Shown here: positions 42,199 through 50,416 of the stretch, piece by piece
How positions within the stretch are numbered: the stretch's first letter is position 1
Layout of the letters: the number at the start of each line of letters is the position of its first letter
From: UBA993 sp964436815
Lineage (GTDB): Bacteria; Bacillota; Dethiobacteria; DTU022
Direction of reading: 5' to 3'
Assembly (NCBI GenBank): GCA_964436815.1
Contig: CAYTER010000003.1
Coordinates: forward strand, 15,580 to 79,579
DNA length: 64,000 bases
Made by a program: the position numbers and the translations under genes
The notes under the pieces: model-generated
The model's database searches: none
Seen by the model: only the letters and a program-made list of their open reading frames with translations
What the model was told of the DNA's origin: nothing

Positions 42199-42768
42199 AT
42201 GGAATATATCCTTAGTTTTCTGATTGGCATCAGTTTAAGCGCTACCAGTGGCTTCAGGGTGTTTGTGCCTCTTTTGGTAATCAGCATTGCGTCGTTAGCC
42301 GGTTGGCTGGAGTTAAACCCGGTTTTTGCCTGGGTAGGAACCTATCCGGCCCTGGTTGCCCTTGGTGTCGCAGCACTGCTGGAAGTTGCCGGCTATTATT
42401 TCCCTTACATTGATAATTTACTCAGCAGCATTGCAGTTCCGGTCAGCCTGGTTGCCGGGACATTAATCACTGCCGCTGTATTGGTGGACTTTCCTCCGGT
42501 TCTGGCCTGGGCGCTGGCAATTATCGCCGGCGGGGGAGCTGCTCTCGGCGGAAGCGTGATCAGCAACTCGATTCATACCGGATCGACAATGACCACCGCC
42601 GGCGCAGGTAATCCCCTGGTTTCTTTAATCGAATCGTTTTTTTCTGTTTTCATGTCTCTGCTGGCCGTATTGCTGCCGGTTATTGCGTTTTCATTCTTTG
42701 CGTTAATCCTTTGGTTCGTATATAAATTTTTTCGAAGAGGTAAACACACCAGGCCTGATCTGCAATAA
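42199..42768 (+). CDS. DUF4126 family membrane protein
   Basis: Integral membrane protein, 189 aa from ATG 42199, with four to five hydrophobic segments. The N-terminus ISLSATSGFRVFVPLLVISI and the later GSVISNSIHTGSTMTTAGAG match the DUF4126 family, whose function is not known. Starts at TTG 42178 or TTG 42124 are also in frame and none has a good Shine-Dalgarno, so the N-terminus is uncertain. It ends just before a hairpin that serves the opposite strand. Confidence 0.75.
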   Translation: MEYILSFLIGISLSATSGFRVFVPLLVISIASLAGWLELNPVFAWVGTYPALVALGVAALLEVAGYYFPYIDNLLSSIAVPVSLVAGTLITAAVLVDFPPVLAWALAIIAGGGAALGGSVISNSIHTGSTMTTAGAGNPLVSLIESFFSVFMSLLAVLLPVIAFSFFALILWFVYKFFRRGKHTRPDLQ

Positions 42769-42794
42769 AAACAGCCTCTCCTGACGAGAGGCTG
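42767..42794 (-). terminator. Rho-independent terminator for the c-di-GMP-controlled gene
   Basis: On the minus strand CAGCCTCTC (42794-42786) pairs exactly with GAGAGGCTG (42780-42772), loop GTCAG, then TTTTT. This 9-bp perfect stem ends the transcript of the small tail-anchored protein gene; on the plus strand there is no T-run. Confidence 0.85.
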
Positions 42795-42821
42795 CCGTAC
42801 GTTAATTTAGGTTAGTTGCTT

Positions 42822-43115
42822 TCAGGATATGATCATTTTAAAAATATAAATTACAAATAATACTGTCAATAAACTGCTGAAAATTCTTAACTTCTGAGCA
42901 AAATTGCTCTTTACCTCCGATGTGTTTCGTTTAGAGGGAACAGCCTGAAATTTATAGATATTTAAAGGTTTATAGCTTTTATTTGGTGTTCCTTTTGAAA
43001 ATAGTTCTTCAAAAGCGCTCGTATCAACTTCAGGCCGGCGAACTTCAATGCCAAAAAGCTCCAAATCATCTAATGTTTGATGCTGGTCTTCTGAAACCTT
43101 TTTACTGCAATCCAT
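42822..43115 (-). CDS. Small tail-anchored protein under a c-di-GMP-I riboswitch
   Basis: Unrecognised 97-aa protein. Residues 1-75 or so are hydrophilic (DDLELFGIEVRRPEVDTSAF and a Ser/Lys-rich stretch), with one hydrophobic C-terminal helix (LLTVLFVIYIFKMIIS) after a short basic segment. This resembles a tail-anchored membrane protein with a cytosolic N-terminal domain. ATG 43115 follows an AAGGAGGG that lies inside a terminator hairpin. The gene is the sole target of the upstream GEMM-I riboswitch, which points to a c-di-GMP-linked job such as motility, surface or sporulation behaviour. It has no recognisable domain. Confidence 0.75.
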   Translation of the reverse strand: MDCSKKVSEDQHQTLDDLELFGIEVRRPEVDTSAFEELFSKGTPNKSYKPLNIYKFQAVPSKRNTSEVKSNFAQKLRIFSSLLTVLFVIYIFKMIIS

Positions 43116-43116
43116 C

Positions 43117-43142
43117 AAAAAAGGCCCTCCTTCCGGGGGACC
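43117..43142 (-). terminator. Riboswitch terminator hairpin overlapping the ribosome binding site
   Basis: On the minus strand GGTCCCCC (43142-43135) pairs with GGAGGGCC (43130-43123), loop GGAA, with one mismatch and a G-U pair, followed by TTTTTT (43122-43117). The AAGGAGGG ribosome binding site of the next gene lies in the 3' arm, and the T-run ends 1 nt before the ATG. The hairpin can therefore stop transcription and also hide the ribosome binding site. Confidence 0.75.
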
Positions 43143-43164
43143 GACAAAGAAAAATTTATAAACT

Positions 43165-43255
43165 GTCTCGGTAGCCAGGCTGCCGTAGCTTTTTTAGCTT
43201 TAGGTCCTTGGCTTTGCGTCCCTGCCTTTAAACAGGTTTGCCTTTGTCGGTCAGG
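43165..43255 (-). promoter_or_regulatory. c-di-GMP-I (GEMM) riboswitch
   Basis: On the minus strand the conserved GEMM-I parts follow in order: ACAAAGGCAAACC, then GGGACGCAAAGCC, GGACCTAAA, TACGGCAGCC and GGCTACCGA. These match the known aptamer core with the AAACC tetraloop receptor, the GACGCAAAGCC block and the final GGNTACCGA. It sits about 25 nt before the terminator hairpin of the small tail-anchored gene. The class is well established as a c-di-GMP sensor; binding here is inferred. Confidence 0.9.
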
Positions 43256-43350
43256 TGTGTTGTTGTCATGAATCCTAGGAGTAGCTCTTAACACCTAATA
43301 ATTTCTCCGTAACCACCGTCCTTATATCTCAGTTTTTAAGCTTTATATTT

Positions 43351-43378
43351 ATCATAGCGATATTTGACATAATGTCAA
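43351..43378 (-). promoter_or_regulatory. Promoter of the riboswitch-controlled gene
   Basis: On the minus strand TTGACA (43378-43373), a 16-nt spacer and TATGAT (43356-43351). Predicted transcription starts about 90 nt before the aptamer, so the leader has a long unassigned 5' stretch. Confidence 0.65.
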
Positions 43379-43379
43379 G

Positions 43380-43718
43380 GACATTTTTGTTTTATGTTTA
43401 AAAATTTAATAGTATCTTTCAGGGATGTTTATTGTTGATCCGGTCATAGTGCAGAATTATTAAGGGGATCAACAGGTTAATATTGAAGCTCCGATAATAG
43501 TTGAATTAAAACAAGCTGTGGAAAAAGAACTAAACCATCTGTAAAATTAGAATCTGCTTATTGGGATAAAAGATATATAGAATATCACGTTATATAAAGA
43601 TCCGGACAATTTAACGCGAAAGACTTTGAAGGGTCTGAAATGAAAGATAGCGGTGTTAGGCAGATGTGATGTGCTCTTTCCTGCAATTGCTAGACGAGAT
43701 CCCGATAAATCAATATAA
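43380..43718. other. AT-rich intergenic stretch with a possible decayed reading frame
   Basis: No intact gene is visible. From an ATG at 43425 a frame runs to TAA at 43543, interrupted by a stop at 43461-43463; its second half reads IEAPIIVELKQAVEKELNHL, which looks protein-like. I could not link it to a family. The rest is AT-rich without obvious repeats. It marks the left border of the sugar-catabolic island. Confidence 0.3.
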
Positions 43719-43747
43719 TTGACATAGTAAATAGAATATTATAGAAT
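43719..43747 (+). promoter_or_regulatory. Sigma-A promoter of the GntR gene
   Basis: TTGACA at 43719-43724, 17-nt spacer, TAGAAT at 43742-43747, the same pair as before the str operon and rplM. The GntR gene starts about 45 nt later. Confidence 0.75.
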
Positions 43748-43790
43748 TTATCTTGTAATGACAGGATAACAACATGAAGGGATGAATTTA

Positions 43791-44618
43791 ATGGAAGGCA
43801 AAAATAGTAGCAGATATATCGACAAAAATAGTGTTATTCCATATTATTACCAGCTAAAAGAACAATTAAAATCATTTTTTGAAGAAAACAATATGAAAGA
43901 AGGTGAGCAGATACAGTCAGAAGCTGAGTTGTGCAGGACTTATGGTGTAAGTCGGACTGTGGTGAGACAGGCAATTGCTGATCTGGTTAATGAGGGTTTG
44001 CTTTTCCGTCAGAAGGGTAAAGGAACTTTTATTGCAAAACCAAAAATTATTGGTAGTCTAATGCAAAATTTGAATGGTTTTTATAAAGATATGATGGTTA
44101 AAGAATTCAAAACAAAATCTGAAATCCTTGATTTTTCTATAGTTGCTGCACCAAAGAAGATCGCCTACAGACTCCAGCGTGAAGAGGGAGAGAAATTATT
44201 TAAAATTGACCGACTTCGCTTTGTCAACGATGAACCAATTGTTTGTGTTATATCTTACATCCCCTTTAGTCTCTGCCCCGAACTAATTAATGAAGACCTA
44301 ACCAATCAATCACTCTACGCAGTAATGGAGGAAAAGTATAATTTAAAAATTGCTTCTAGCCGCCGATCGATTGAAGCAGTTGGGGCGACTGAGGAAATCG
44401 CTGCCCTTCTGGGCATTGAACACTGCGCACCAATATTTTTACTCAAAAGTATTAGTTATCTGGAAAACGGAATGCCGGTTGAATATTACGAAGCAAAGCA
44501 CCGGGGTGATCGAATGGGTTTCGAAGTTGAAATAATTAATCAAAAAAAATCAAACCATCTCGACAGTGTTGATCTGAGTTTTCAAGTAATGAACCTTTCA
44601 GGACACAAGCAAGTATAG
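43791..44618 (+). CDS. GntR-family (HutC/UTRA type) transcriptional regulator
   Basis: Probable regulator of the downstream sugar genes, 275 aa. The N-terminal winged helix is typical GntR (IPYYYQLKEQLKSF, EAELCRTYGVSRTVVRQAIA, FRQKGKGTFIAKPK). The rest is a UTRA ligand-binding domain (ILDFSIVAAPKKIAYRLQ, GMPVEYYEAKHRGDRMGFEV) that in relatives binds sugars or sugar phosphates. ATG 43791 lies 8 nt after AAGGGA; ATG 43782 is closer to the site and less likely. The island's sugar or its phosphate is the likely inducer. Confidence 0.9.
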   Translation: MEGKNSSRYIDKNSVIPYYYQLKEQLKSFFEENNMKEGEQIQSEAELCRTYGVSRTVVRQAIADLVNEGLLFRQKGKGTFIAKPKIIGSLMQNLNGFYKDMMVKEFKTKSEILDFSIVAAPKKIAYRLQREEGEKLFKIDRLRFVNDEPIVCVISYIPFSLCPELINEDLTNQSLYAVMEEKYNLKIASSRRSIEAVGATEEIAALLGIEHCAPIFLLKSISYLENGMPVEYYEAKHRGDRMGFEVEIINQKKSNHLDSVDLSFQVMNLSGHKQV

Positions 44619-44690
44619 ATAGTAGCACCAAGCTGGTATCGCAAAGGGGGTGCTCGATGAATTAGTGATGGGTAGATAAGAGTTTAAGAA

Positions 44691-44705
44691 CAACTAAGTT
44701 AGTTG
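44691..44705. promoter_or_regulatory. Palindrome upstream of the sugar-binding protein gene, possible operator
   Basis: CAACTAA and TTAGTTG (44691-44705) form a near-perfect dyad around a single central G, about 34 nt upstream of the GTG of the sugar-binding lipoprotein. A GntR dimer could bind it. A second inverted pair, AGCACC at 44624-44629 and GGTGCT at 44649-44654, lies further up. No matching copy was noticed near the GntR promoter. Confidence 0.3.
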
Positions 44706-44738
44706 GGCAGTAAGTATCATAAAGAGGAGGAGAATAGT

Positions 44739-45908
44739 GTGAAAAGAAAGTGCAATATTTTAATGCTGATTTTTGTTGTTATGATATCCGGGTTTCTGGT
44801 AATCGGCTGTGCGCCGAGTACCCCTGCCGAACCACCGGCAGAGGATGGTGAGTTAGTTTTAGAGAAAATAGTTATTGGCTGGACTCCCCCCGACATAACA
44901 GGGGTGTTCCAGACTGCAACTGAGTACTTCGAGCTGGCTGCTGAAGATGCCGGTAAAAGTGGTATTGAGGTTGAGGTGATTTCACGCTCCCCAGCTACCC
45001 ACGTTGCTTTTGCCGACCAGGTAGCCATTATTGAAGATTACATTACCATGGGTGTTGATGTAATCGCTATTTCGCCCACTGAGGTAGAAGTAGTCAAACC
45101 AGCGCTCCAGCAGGCTAACGCTGCGGGGATCCCTATTATTATGGTTAACCTGTTAGAGCCAATTGATGGCGTGGATATCGCCTGTTATATCGGGTTCGAC
45201 AACTTTGATGGCGCAGCCATCACAGCCTATTCATTAGTAGATTACTTCGGTGGTCCCGGGGTCTTAGGTGAGGGTGATAAAGTTGACGCGACACCTGAAA
45301 CTTATCTTGACCTGGCCTGGTGGGAAGATGTTTATGCCGGTGTTGATCCTGCAGCATCGGGTATCGAAGCGCGCGGTGCGATTATTGAAGGCGTAGCTGG
45401 AGGCTTTTTCTCCGTTACCCGTGTGGAAGGCTTCCGCTCAGTAATCGACGAGTACCCGGGTATAGTTGAAGTAATGGAGCCAATTCCAGCTGACTGGAAC
45501 AGAGAAAAAGGTATTGCAGCTGCAGAAGATATCCTGGCAGCCAACCCTGAAGGAACCCTGGACTGGATCTGGGCAGCCTCTAATGAAATGGGTATGGGAG
45601 CCAGGCTTGCCTGTGAATCTGCAGGCAGGACCGAAGTTGCAGTATTTACAAATGACGTAACACCAGAATCAGTTCTTGAATTTATCAATAAAGATCGCAT
45701 AGTGGCAGAAACAACTCACGGCTTTCCTGATTGGGGATGGTTTGGAACGAAGTATGCTGTAATGTTGGCACTTGGGTTGGATGTACCGCAATTTGAAGAC
45801 ATTCGCCCACGTACTGCTTACAAAGATAACAGCTTCATGTTCTACCCAGAACCTGTATTACCACCAATTGATTGGGATGAAATTTTGGTCAATGCAGGTT
45901 TGAAGTAA
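44739..45908 (+). CDS. Sugar ABC transporter substrate-binding lipoprotein
   Basis: Periplasmic-binding-protein type 1 sugar receptor, 389 aa, of the ribose/xylose/inositol class. GTG 44739 follows AGAGGAGGAG; the N-terminus is a lipoprotein signal (FVVMISGFLVIGC) with lipidated Cys after VIG. The mature part has DYITMGVDVIAISPTEVEVV, IPIIMVNL and a hinge GFDNFDGAAITAYSL. The insert around residues 185-230 is longer than in RbsB. It begins the transport part of the island; an ATPase and a permease follow. The ligand cannot be read from sequence. Confidence 0.9.
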   Translation: MKRKCNILMLIFVVMISGFLVIGCAPSTPAEPPAEDGELVLEKIVIGWTPPDITGVFQTATEYFELAAEDAGKSGIEVEVISRSPATHVAFADQVAIIEDYITMGVDVIAISPTEVEVVKPALQQANAAGIPIIMVNLLEPIDGVDIACYIGFDNFDGAAITAYSLVDYFGGPGVLGEGDKVDATPETYLDLAWWEDVYAGVDPAASGIEARGAIIEGVAGGFFSVTRVEGFRSVIDEYPGIVEVMEPIPADWNREKGIAAAEDILAANPEGTLDWIWAASNEMGMGARLACESAGRTEVAVFTNDVTPESVLEFINKDRIVAETTHGFPDWGWFGTKYAVMLALGLDVPQFEDIRPRTAYKDNSFMFYPEPVLPPIDWDEILVNAGLK

Positions 45909-45914
45909 CCAACG

Positions 45915-45949
45915 GTAAGGGGGGGGGATAATCTACCCCCCTCCCTTAC
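45915..45949 (+). other. Strong GC hairpin after the binding-protein gene
   Basis: GTAAGGG (45915-45921) plus GGGGGG pairs with CCCCCC and CCCTTAC (45943-45949), a 13-bp stem with one bulge and an 8-nt loop, 6 nt after the stop. No T-run follows. Such hairpins between the binding protein and transporter genes often raise the binding protein's message level over the transporter's; that is inference here. The rest of the 211-nt gap shows no gene. Confidence 0.6.
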
Positions 45950-46119
45950 ACTACCTGCCACTCAGCTTGATAGCTGAGTTTAGCAGCATACACATGTTTA
46001 TTGTACATCAAATTTATTATCTTAAAAAGACCATCATAAAAACACATGCTATTACATAATGTTATAGTAACAGCCTTGCAGTTCACATATCAGCAAGTTT
46101 GTGCAAAGGAGAGTCGGGT

Positions 46120-47625
46120 ATGGTTCAAACACCGCTACTCGAGCTGAAGGGTTTAAATAAAAGCTATCCTGGTGTTCAGGCTTTAAAGGGAGTTGATTTC
46201 GATCTACATTCCGGTGAAGTGCACTTTTTGCTTGGTGAAAATGGAGCCGGAAAGTCTACATTGCTGAAAATTCTAAGTGGTTCAGTACAAAAAGACAGCG
46301 GTACAATTCTGCTTGAAGGAGTTCCAATCGAGATTAACAACCCGGCTGATTCGCGACATCATAAGATTGCCATGGTTTATCAAGAACTGAGTTTACTACC
46401 ATCTCTTACAGCAGCAGAAAATATATTCCTGGGTGAGCTTCCCCTAAAGAGATGGAGTAAAACTGTTGATTGGAAAAAAGTTTACAACGAAACAGAGGCC
46501 GCATTAAAAACAGTCGGATTAAATATAACGCCACAGAAATTGGTTAATGAACTTTCTGTTGGCGAGAAACAACTGGTGGAGATAGCCAAAGCAATGTCAC
46601 GAAAAGCTCGGATTCTGCTTCTTGACGAACCGACTTCTGCGTTGACAGGAGAAGAATCTGACAAGCTTTTTACTCTGATAAAAGAGTTACAGGCAAAAGG
46701 TATTGCCATCCTCTATATCTCCCATCGCTTGGCTGAATTGCCCAAAATAGCTCAGCGGGTTACTGTTCTCCGCGATGGCGAAAAGATGGGGACCTTTCCT
46801 GTAGACGATGTTGAAGAAAAAGATCTGATCAGAATGATGGTGGGTCGGGAAATTGAAGAAAAATATCCAAAAGAAAAAATTGCAATCGGAGAGCCTCTGC
46901 TGGAGGTAATCAACCTTAACCTGAAAAACCGTATCAAGGGTTTAAACCTGACGGTGAGAAATGGAGAAATTGTCGGTGTTTTCGGGTTAATGGGTGCAGG
47001 AAGAACCTCACTGGCCAATGTTCTCTTTGGTATTGAAAAACCGGACAGTGGGCTAGTCAAAGTTAACGGCAGTAATGTTAGCATTAATAACCCCTGGGAT
47101 GCAATTCGTGCTGGTTTTGGGTATATCACGGAAGATCGGCGCGGCAGTTTAGCTCCGCGTATGAGCATAGCGGCAAATATAACCCTGCCCAATCTCAAGC
47201 GCCTTTTATTGTGGGGTTTCCTGAGCTTATTTAAAGAAAAGCTCCTGGTTCAGAACTTTGTAGACGAGTTGAAGATCGCCACACCGAACTTGCAGCAGCT
47301 CTGTGAGTTTCTTAGCGGGGGTAATCAGCAAAAGGTAGTGCTGGCACGCTGGATTTGTGCGAATTCAAAGATTTTGTTATTGGATGAGCCGACAAGAGGT
47401 ATAGATGTTGGCTCAAAAGTTGAAGTATACCGCTTAATGGGTCGGTTAGCGAAAGAGAATGCGGCTATATTGATGTTCAGTTCAGAGCTTCCTGAAGTAA
47501 TGGCTGTCAGCGATCGCATACTGGTAATGTGTGAAGGAGAAATTGCTGCATCTTTCAATCAAAATGAGACAACCCCGGATGAAATCATGTTGTATGCAAC
47601 GGGACGGAGGAAAGCGTGTGGATAA
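46120..47625 (+). CDS. Sugar ABC transporter ATP-binding protein (RbsA/XylG-like)
   Basis: Double-domain ABC ATPase, 501 aa, of the ribose/galactose/inositol import class. First domain Walker A GENGAGKSTLLKILSGS, Q-loop VYQELSLLPSL, signature LSVGEKQL and Walker B ILLLDEPTSALT. The second domain has an atypical Walker A (GLMGAGRTSLANVLFG), signature LSGGNQQKV and Walker B ILLLDEPTRGIDVG. This matches the family, in which the second domain has a changed P-loop. ATG 46120 behind AAAGGAGAG. Its end overlaps the permease by 8 nt. Confidence 0.93.
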   Translation: MVQTPLLELKGLNKSYPGVQALKGVDFDLHSGEVHFLLGENGAGKSTLLKILSGSVQKDSGTILLEGVPIEINNPADSRHHKIAMVYQELSLLPSLTAAENIFLGELPLKRWSKTVDWKKVYNETEAALKTVGLNITPQKLVNELSVGEKQLVEIAKAMSRKARILLLDEPTSALTGEESDKLFTLIKELQAKGIAILYISHRLAELPKIAQRVTVLRDGEKMGTFPVDDVEEKDLIRMMVGREIEEKYPKEKIAIGEPLLEVINLNLKNRIKGLNLTVRNGEIVGVFGLMGAGRTSLANVLFGIEKPDSGLVKVNGSNVSINNPWDAIRAGFGYITEDRRGSLAPRMSIAANITLPNLKRLLLWGFLSLFKEKLLVQNFVDELKIATPNLQQLCEFLSGGNQQKVVLARWICANSKILLLDEPTRGIDVGSKVEVYRLMGRLAKENAAILMFSSELPEVMAVSDRILVMCEGEIAASFNQNETTPDEIMLYATGRRKACG

Positions 47626-48664
47626 TAATAAAATAGCTCAAGTAACTGCTCTACAGGAAAAGTTGAAAGTAAAGCTAACTGCCTCAGACTATTTGCGAAA
47701 AGCAGTAGCCATGGGTGGCCCGGTTATTGCTCTAGCGTTGCTGATGACCTATTTTAGTATAGCTTCGCCTTTCTTTGCCACCAGCGGAAATATCATCAAT
47801 ATTACCCGTCAATCTTCCATAAATATAATGTTAGCTACCGGTCAGAGTTTAGTGATTCTATCAGGTGGTATCGATCTTTCGGTCGGAGCGATAATGGCGC
47901 TGGCTGCTTCTGTTTCAACTGTTGCCATGACCTATCATGGTATCAATGTTTGGCTGGGTATGCTGCTTAGTCTGGGTGTAGGATCTTTTGCCGGTTTCAT
48001 AAACGGGTTGGTTATAGCCAAAGGTAAGGTGCCTGACTTTATCGCCACCCTTGGTATGATGACCGTAGCACGAGGAGTGGCCTTGCTTGTCACCGGTGGC
48101 CTTCCTGTTCCGTCGCATCGGATTGCCCATGAAGTTGTAGCTCACATCCCCGATCAATTGTTATGGCTTGGCGGAGGCAAACTTTTTGGTATACCAACCG
48201 CACTGCTGGCAGCTATTGGGATTGTTCTTTTAGGCTGGTTCATCACCCGTTATACAAGATTGGGACGTTCATTATATGCAGTAGGCGGAAACAAAGAAGC
48301 AGCCCGAGTATCCGGAATAAACATTGAACGCACCAAAATAGCCGTCTATACCATATCCGGGGCTTTTGCCGGAATAGCAGCTTTAGTCCTGACGGGACGT
48401 ATGAACTCCGCCAATGCACTAATGGGTGAAGGAGCAGAGCTGCAGTCTATTGCAGCTGTGGTTATCGGTGGTTCTAATCTATACGGTGGTGAAGGCGGTG
48501 TCGGAGGCACCCTAGTCGGAGCGCTTATTATGGGTGTTCTGAATAATGGTTTGAACCTGATTAATGTTTCTGCATTCTGGCAGAGAGTTATTCTGGGTTC
48601 AGTACTGATCACTGTAGTAATCTTTGATCAATGGCGTCGCCGGCGTCTTTCGGTTACACACTAG
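47618..48664 (+). CDS. Sugar ABC transporter permease (RbsC-like)
   Basis: Inner membrane permease of the BPD_transp_2 family, 348 aa, with eight to ten hydrophobic segments. GTG 47618 follows ACGGAGG; an in-frame reading from 47531 is inside the ATPase gene. The conserved VILSGGIDLSVGAIMALA, GRSLYAVGGNKEAARVSGIN and IGGSNLYGGEGGVGGTLVGA blocks mark it as an RbsC-type permease. It completes an ABC importer with the two preceding genes. Confidence 0.93.
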   Translation: MDNNKIAQVTALQEKLKVKLTASDYLRKAVAMGGPVIALALLMTYFSIASPFFATSGNIINITRQSSINIMLATGQSLVILSGGIDLSVGAIMALAASVSTVAMTYHGINVWLGMLLSLGVGSFAGFINGLVIAKGKVPDFIATLGMMTVARGVALLVTGGLPVPSHRIAHEVVAHIPDQLLWLGGGKLFGIPTALLAAIGIVLLGWFITRYTRLGRSLYAVGGNKEAARVSGINIERTKIAVYTISGAFAGIAALVLTGRMNSANALMGEGAELQSIAAVVIGGSNLYGGEGGVGGTLVGALIMGVLNNGLNLINVSAFWQRVILGSVLITVVIFDQWRRRRLSVTH

Positions 48665-48716
48665 CAAGGGTAAGCGACATTTGACAGCAAAGCTATTATT
48701 CCAGGGAGGTTCGGTA

Positions 48717-49478
48717 ATGAATTTTAACGGCAAAGTAGTTATTGTTACCGGCAGTGGAGAAGGCATTGGCCGTGCGACTGCCATTGCTTTTGCCCAAAAA
48801 GGAGCCCGCGTGGCAATTGCTGACGCCGCTCCTCTGAAGGGAAAAGATACTGTTGCATTAATTGAAGCCAGTGGTGGCGAGGCAATGTTTGTTGAAGTGG
48901 ATGTTTCCAATAATGAAAGTGTAGGCCAAATGGTTGGTAATGTGATTCAAGTTTTTGGTACTATAAATATCCTTGTCAATAATGCTGGTATACACGCTCA
49001 GGGTGATGTGGTGAAAACTTCTGAAGATGCATGGGATAAGATTATGGCCGTGAATCTGAAAGGAGTTTACCTATGTTCACATCATGTGATCCCGGTGATG
49101 ATTGAAAAAGGAAGCGGTGTGATCGTTAACGTTGCTTCAGAAGCGGGAATGGTCGGCATAAAAGGACAGGTGGCTTATAACGTATCCAAGGCGGGTGTAA
49201 TTTCTCTTACTCAAAGCATGGCCGTTGATTTTGCTGCCAGAGGAATCCGGGTAAATGCTGTCTCGCCCGGAACAACAGAGACACCCTTGGTAATGAAAAT
49301 ACTGGATGAAGCGGATAATCCTGAAGAAATCCGCAAGAATCTTGAAGGGTCTCGTCCCTTAAATAGGCTTGGCAGAATGGATGAAATAGCTGCAGCAATC
49401 ATGGCAATGGCTTCAGAAGAGTTGGGCTATGCTACAGGTTCTGTTTTGACAATTGATGGTGGTTATACAGCCCAGTAA
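48717..49478 (+). CDS. Short-chain dehydrogenase/reductase
   Basis: NAD(P)-dependent SDR of the classical type, 253 aa. The dinucleotide motif TGSGEGIG is at residues 11-18, NNAG follows in VNNAGIHAQG, and the active Tyr-Lys is Y154-N-V-S-K158. ATG 48717 behind CAGGGAGGTT. Relatives oxidise sugar alcohols, sugar acids or ketones, for example gluconate 5-dehydrogenase. In this island it probably oxidises one of the sugar intermediates, but which is unknown. Confidence 0.88.
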   Translation: MNFNGKVVIVTGSGEGIGRATAIAFAQKGARVAIADAAPLKGKDTVALIEASGGEAMFVEVDVSNNESVGQMVGNVIQVFGTINILVNNAGIHAQGDVVKTSEDAWDKIMAVNLKGVYLCSHHVIPVMIEKGSGVIVNVASEAGMVGIKGQVAYNVSKAGVISLTQSMAVDFAARGIRVNAVSPGTTETPLVMKILDEADNPEEIRKNLEGSRPLNRLGRMDEIAAAIMAMASEELGYATGSVLTIDGGYTAQ

Positions 49479-49520
49479 CCATCATCATATTCAGTTCACA
49501 TCAGGCTGGAGGGTTTGTGT

Positions 49521-50393
49521 ATGTTCAAATATGCAGTGAGTAACTGGATCTATGGCGAGGAAGAATTGGAGACGACCTGTAAAAGACTGCATCGTTTTGG
49601 GTATGATGCGATAGAGCTGGTAGGAGAGCCTGAACGATACAATCTGGATCAAATAAAAAGACTAACACTAAAATATAATTTAGAGGTTTCTTCTGTTTTA
49701 AGCTGGTGCCTTTGGCCTTTGGAAGATCGGGATCTGGCGCATCCAAACCATGAATATCGTGCACAGGCAGTAAATTATATCATGCGTAATGTTGATCTGG
49801 CGGTAGAGGTTGGTGCACCGATTGTGATTATAATTCCAGCACCATCAGGGAGACCGGCACCACATCGAAATCCGACCGTAGCGGCAGATTGGCAAAATGC
49901 AGCGAAGGAAGAATGGGAGCTGGCGGTCATTTCTGTTCGAGAAGTTGCTTCGTATGCACAGAAGAATAATATTTCTATATCGGTCGAGCCAATAAATCGG
50001 TTTGAGACATTTCTGATCAATAGCGTTGATCAGGGGTTAAATTTTGTTGAAGATGTAGGTTTTAGAAATGTAAAGCTCCACCTGGATACATTTCACATGA
50101 ATATCGAAGATGTCAATCTGGGCCAAGCCATAGTGAAAGCAGGATCGCTTTTAACAAGTATGCACCTGTCTGACAGCAACAGATGTGCTATTGGGCGGGG
50201 GCATATTGATTTCAAACAAATTATGAAGAGTTTAGCAGAAATTAATTTTCAGGGTTCATTAATTCTGGAGCCTCTTCCTCTTCATCCCAATCCATTTATT
50301 GCTGCCGATCTTGAAGAATTTCGTTCAACCTGGGATAGCGACCTTGAAAGTAGCATCGGTGTACTGAGAGAATTGGAATCATGCTGCAGCTGA
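49521..50393 (+). CDS. Sugar epimerase/isomerase, TIM-barrel family (first copy)
   Basis: AP-endonuclease-2/xylose-isomerase-like TIM barrel of the D-tagatose 3-epimerase type, 290 aa. Metal ligands line up as E156 (SVEPINRFETF), D189 (HLDTFHMNIED), H215 (SMHLSDSNR) and E250 (LILEPLPL), the usual E-D-H-E set. It therefore likely epimerises or isomerises a ketose, keto-acid or inosose. ATG 49521 behind CTGGAGGG; TTG 49515 is possible. A paralogue lies at the other end of the island (57894). Confidence 0.88.
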   Translation: MFKYAVSNWIYGEEELETTCKRLHRFGYDAIELVGEPERYNLDQIKRLTLKYNLEVSSVLSWCLWPLEDRDLAHPNHEYRAQAVNYIMRNVDLAVEVGAPIVIIIPAPSGRPAPHRNPTVAADWQNAAKEEWELAVISVREVASYAQKNNISISVEPINRFETFLINSVDQGLNFVEDVGFRNVKLHLDTFHMNIEDVNLGQAIVKAGSLLTSMHLSDSNRCAIGRGHIDFKQIMKSLAEINFQGSLILEPLPLHPNPFIAADLEEFRSTWDSDLESSIGVLRELESCCS

Positions 50394-50416
50394 AATAAAA
50401 GGTTAGGAGGATTTTC

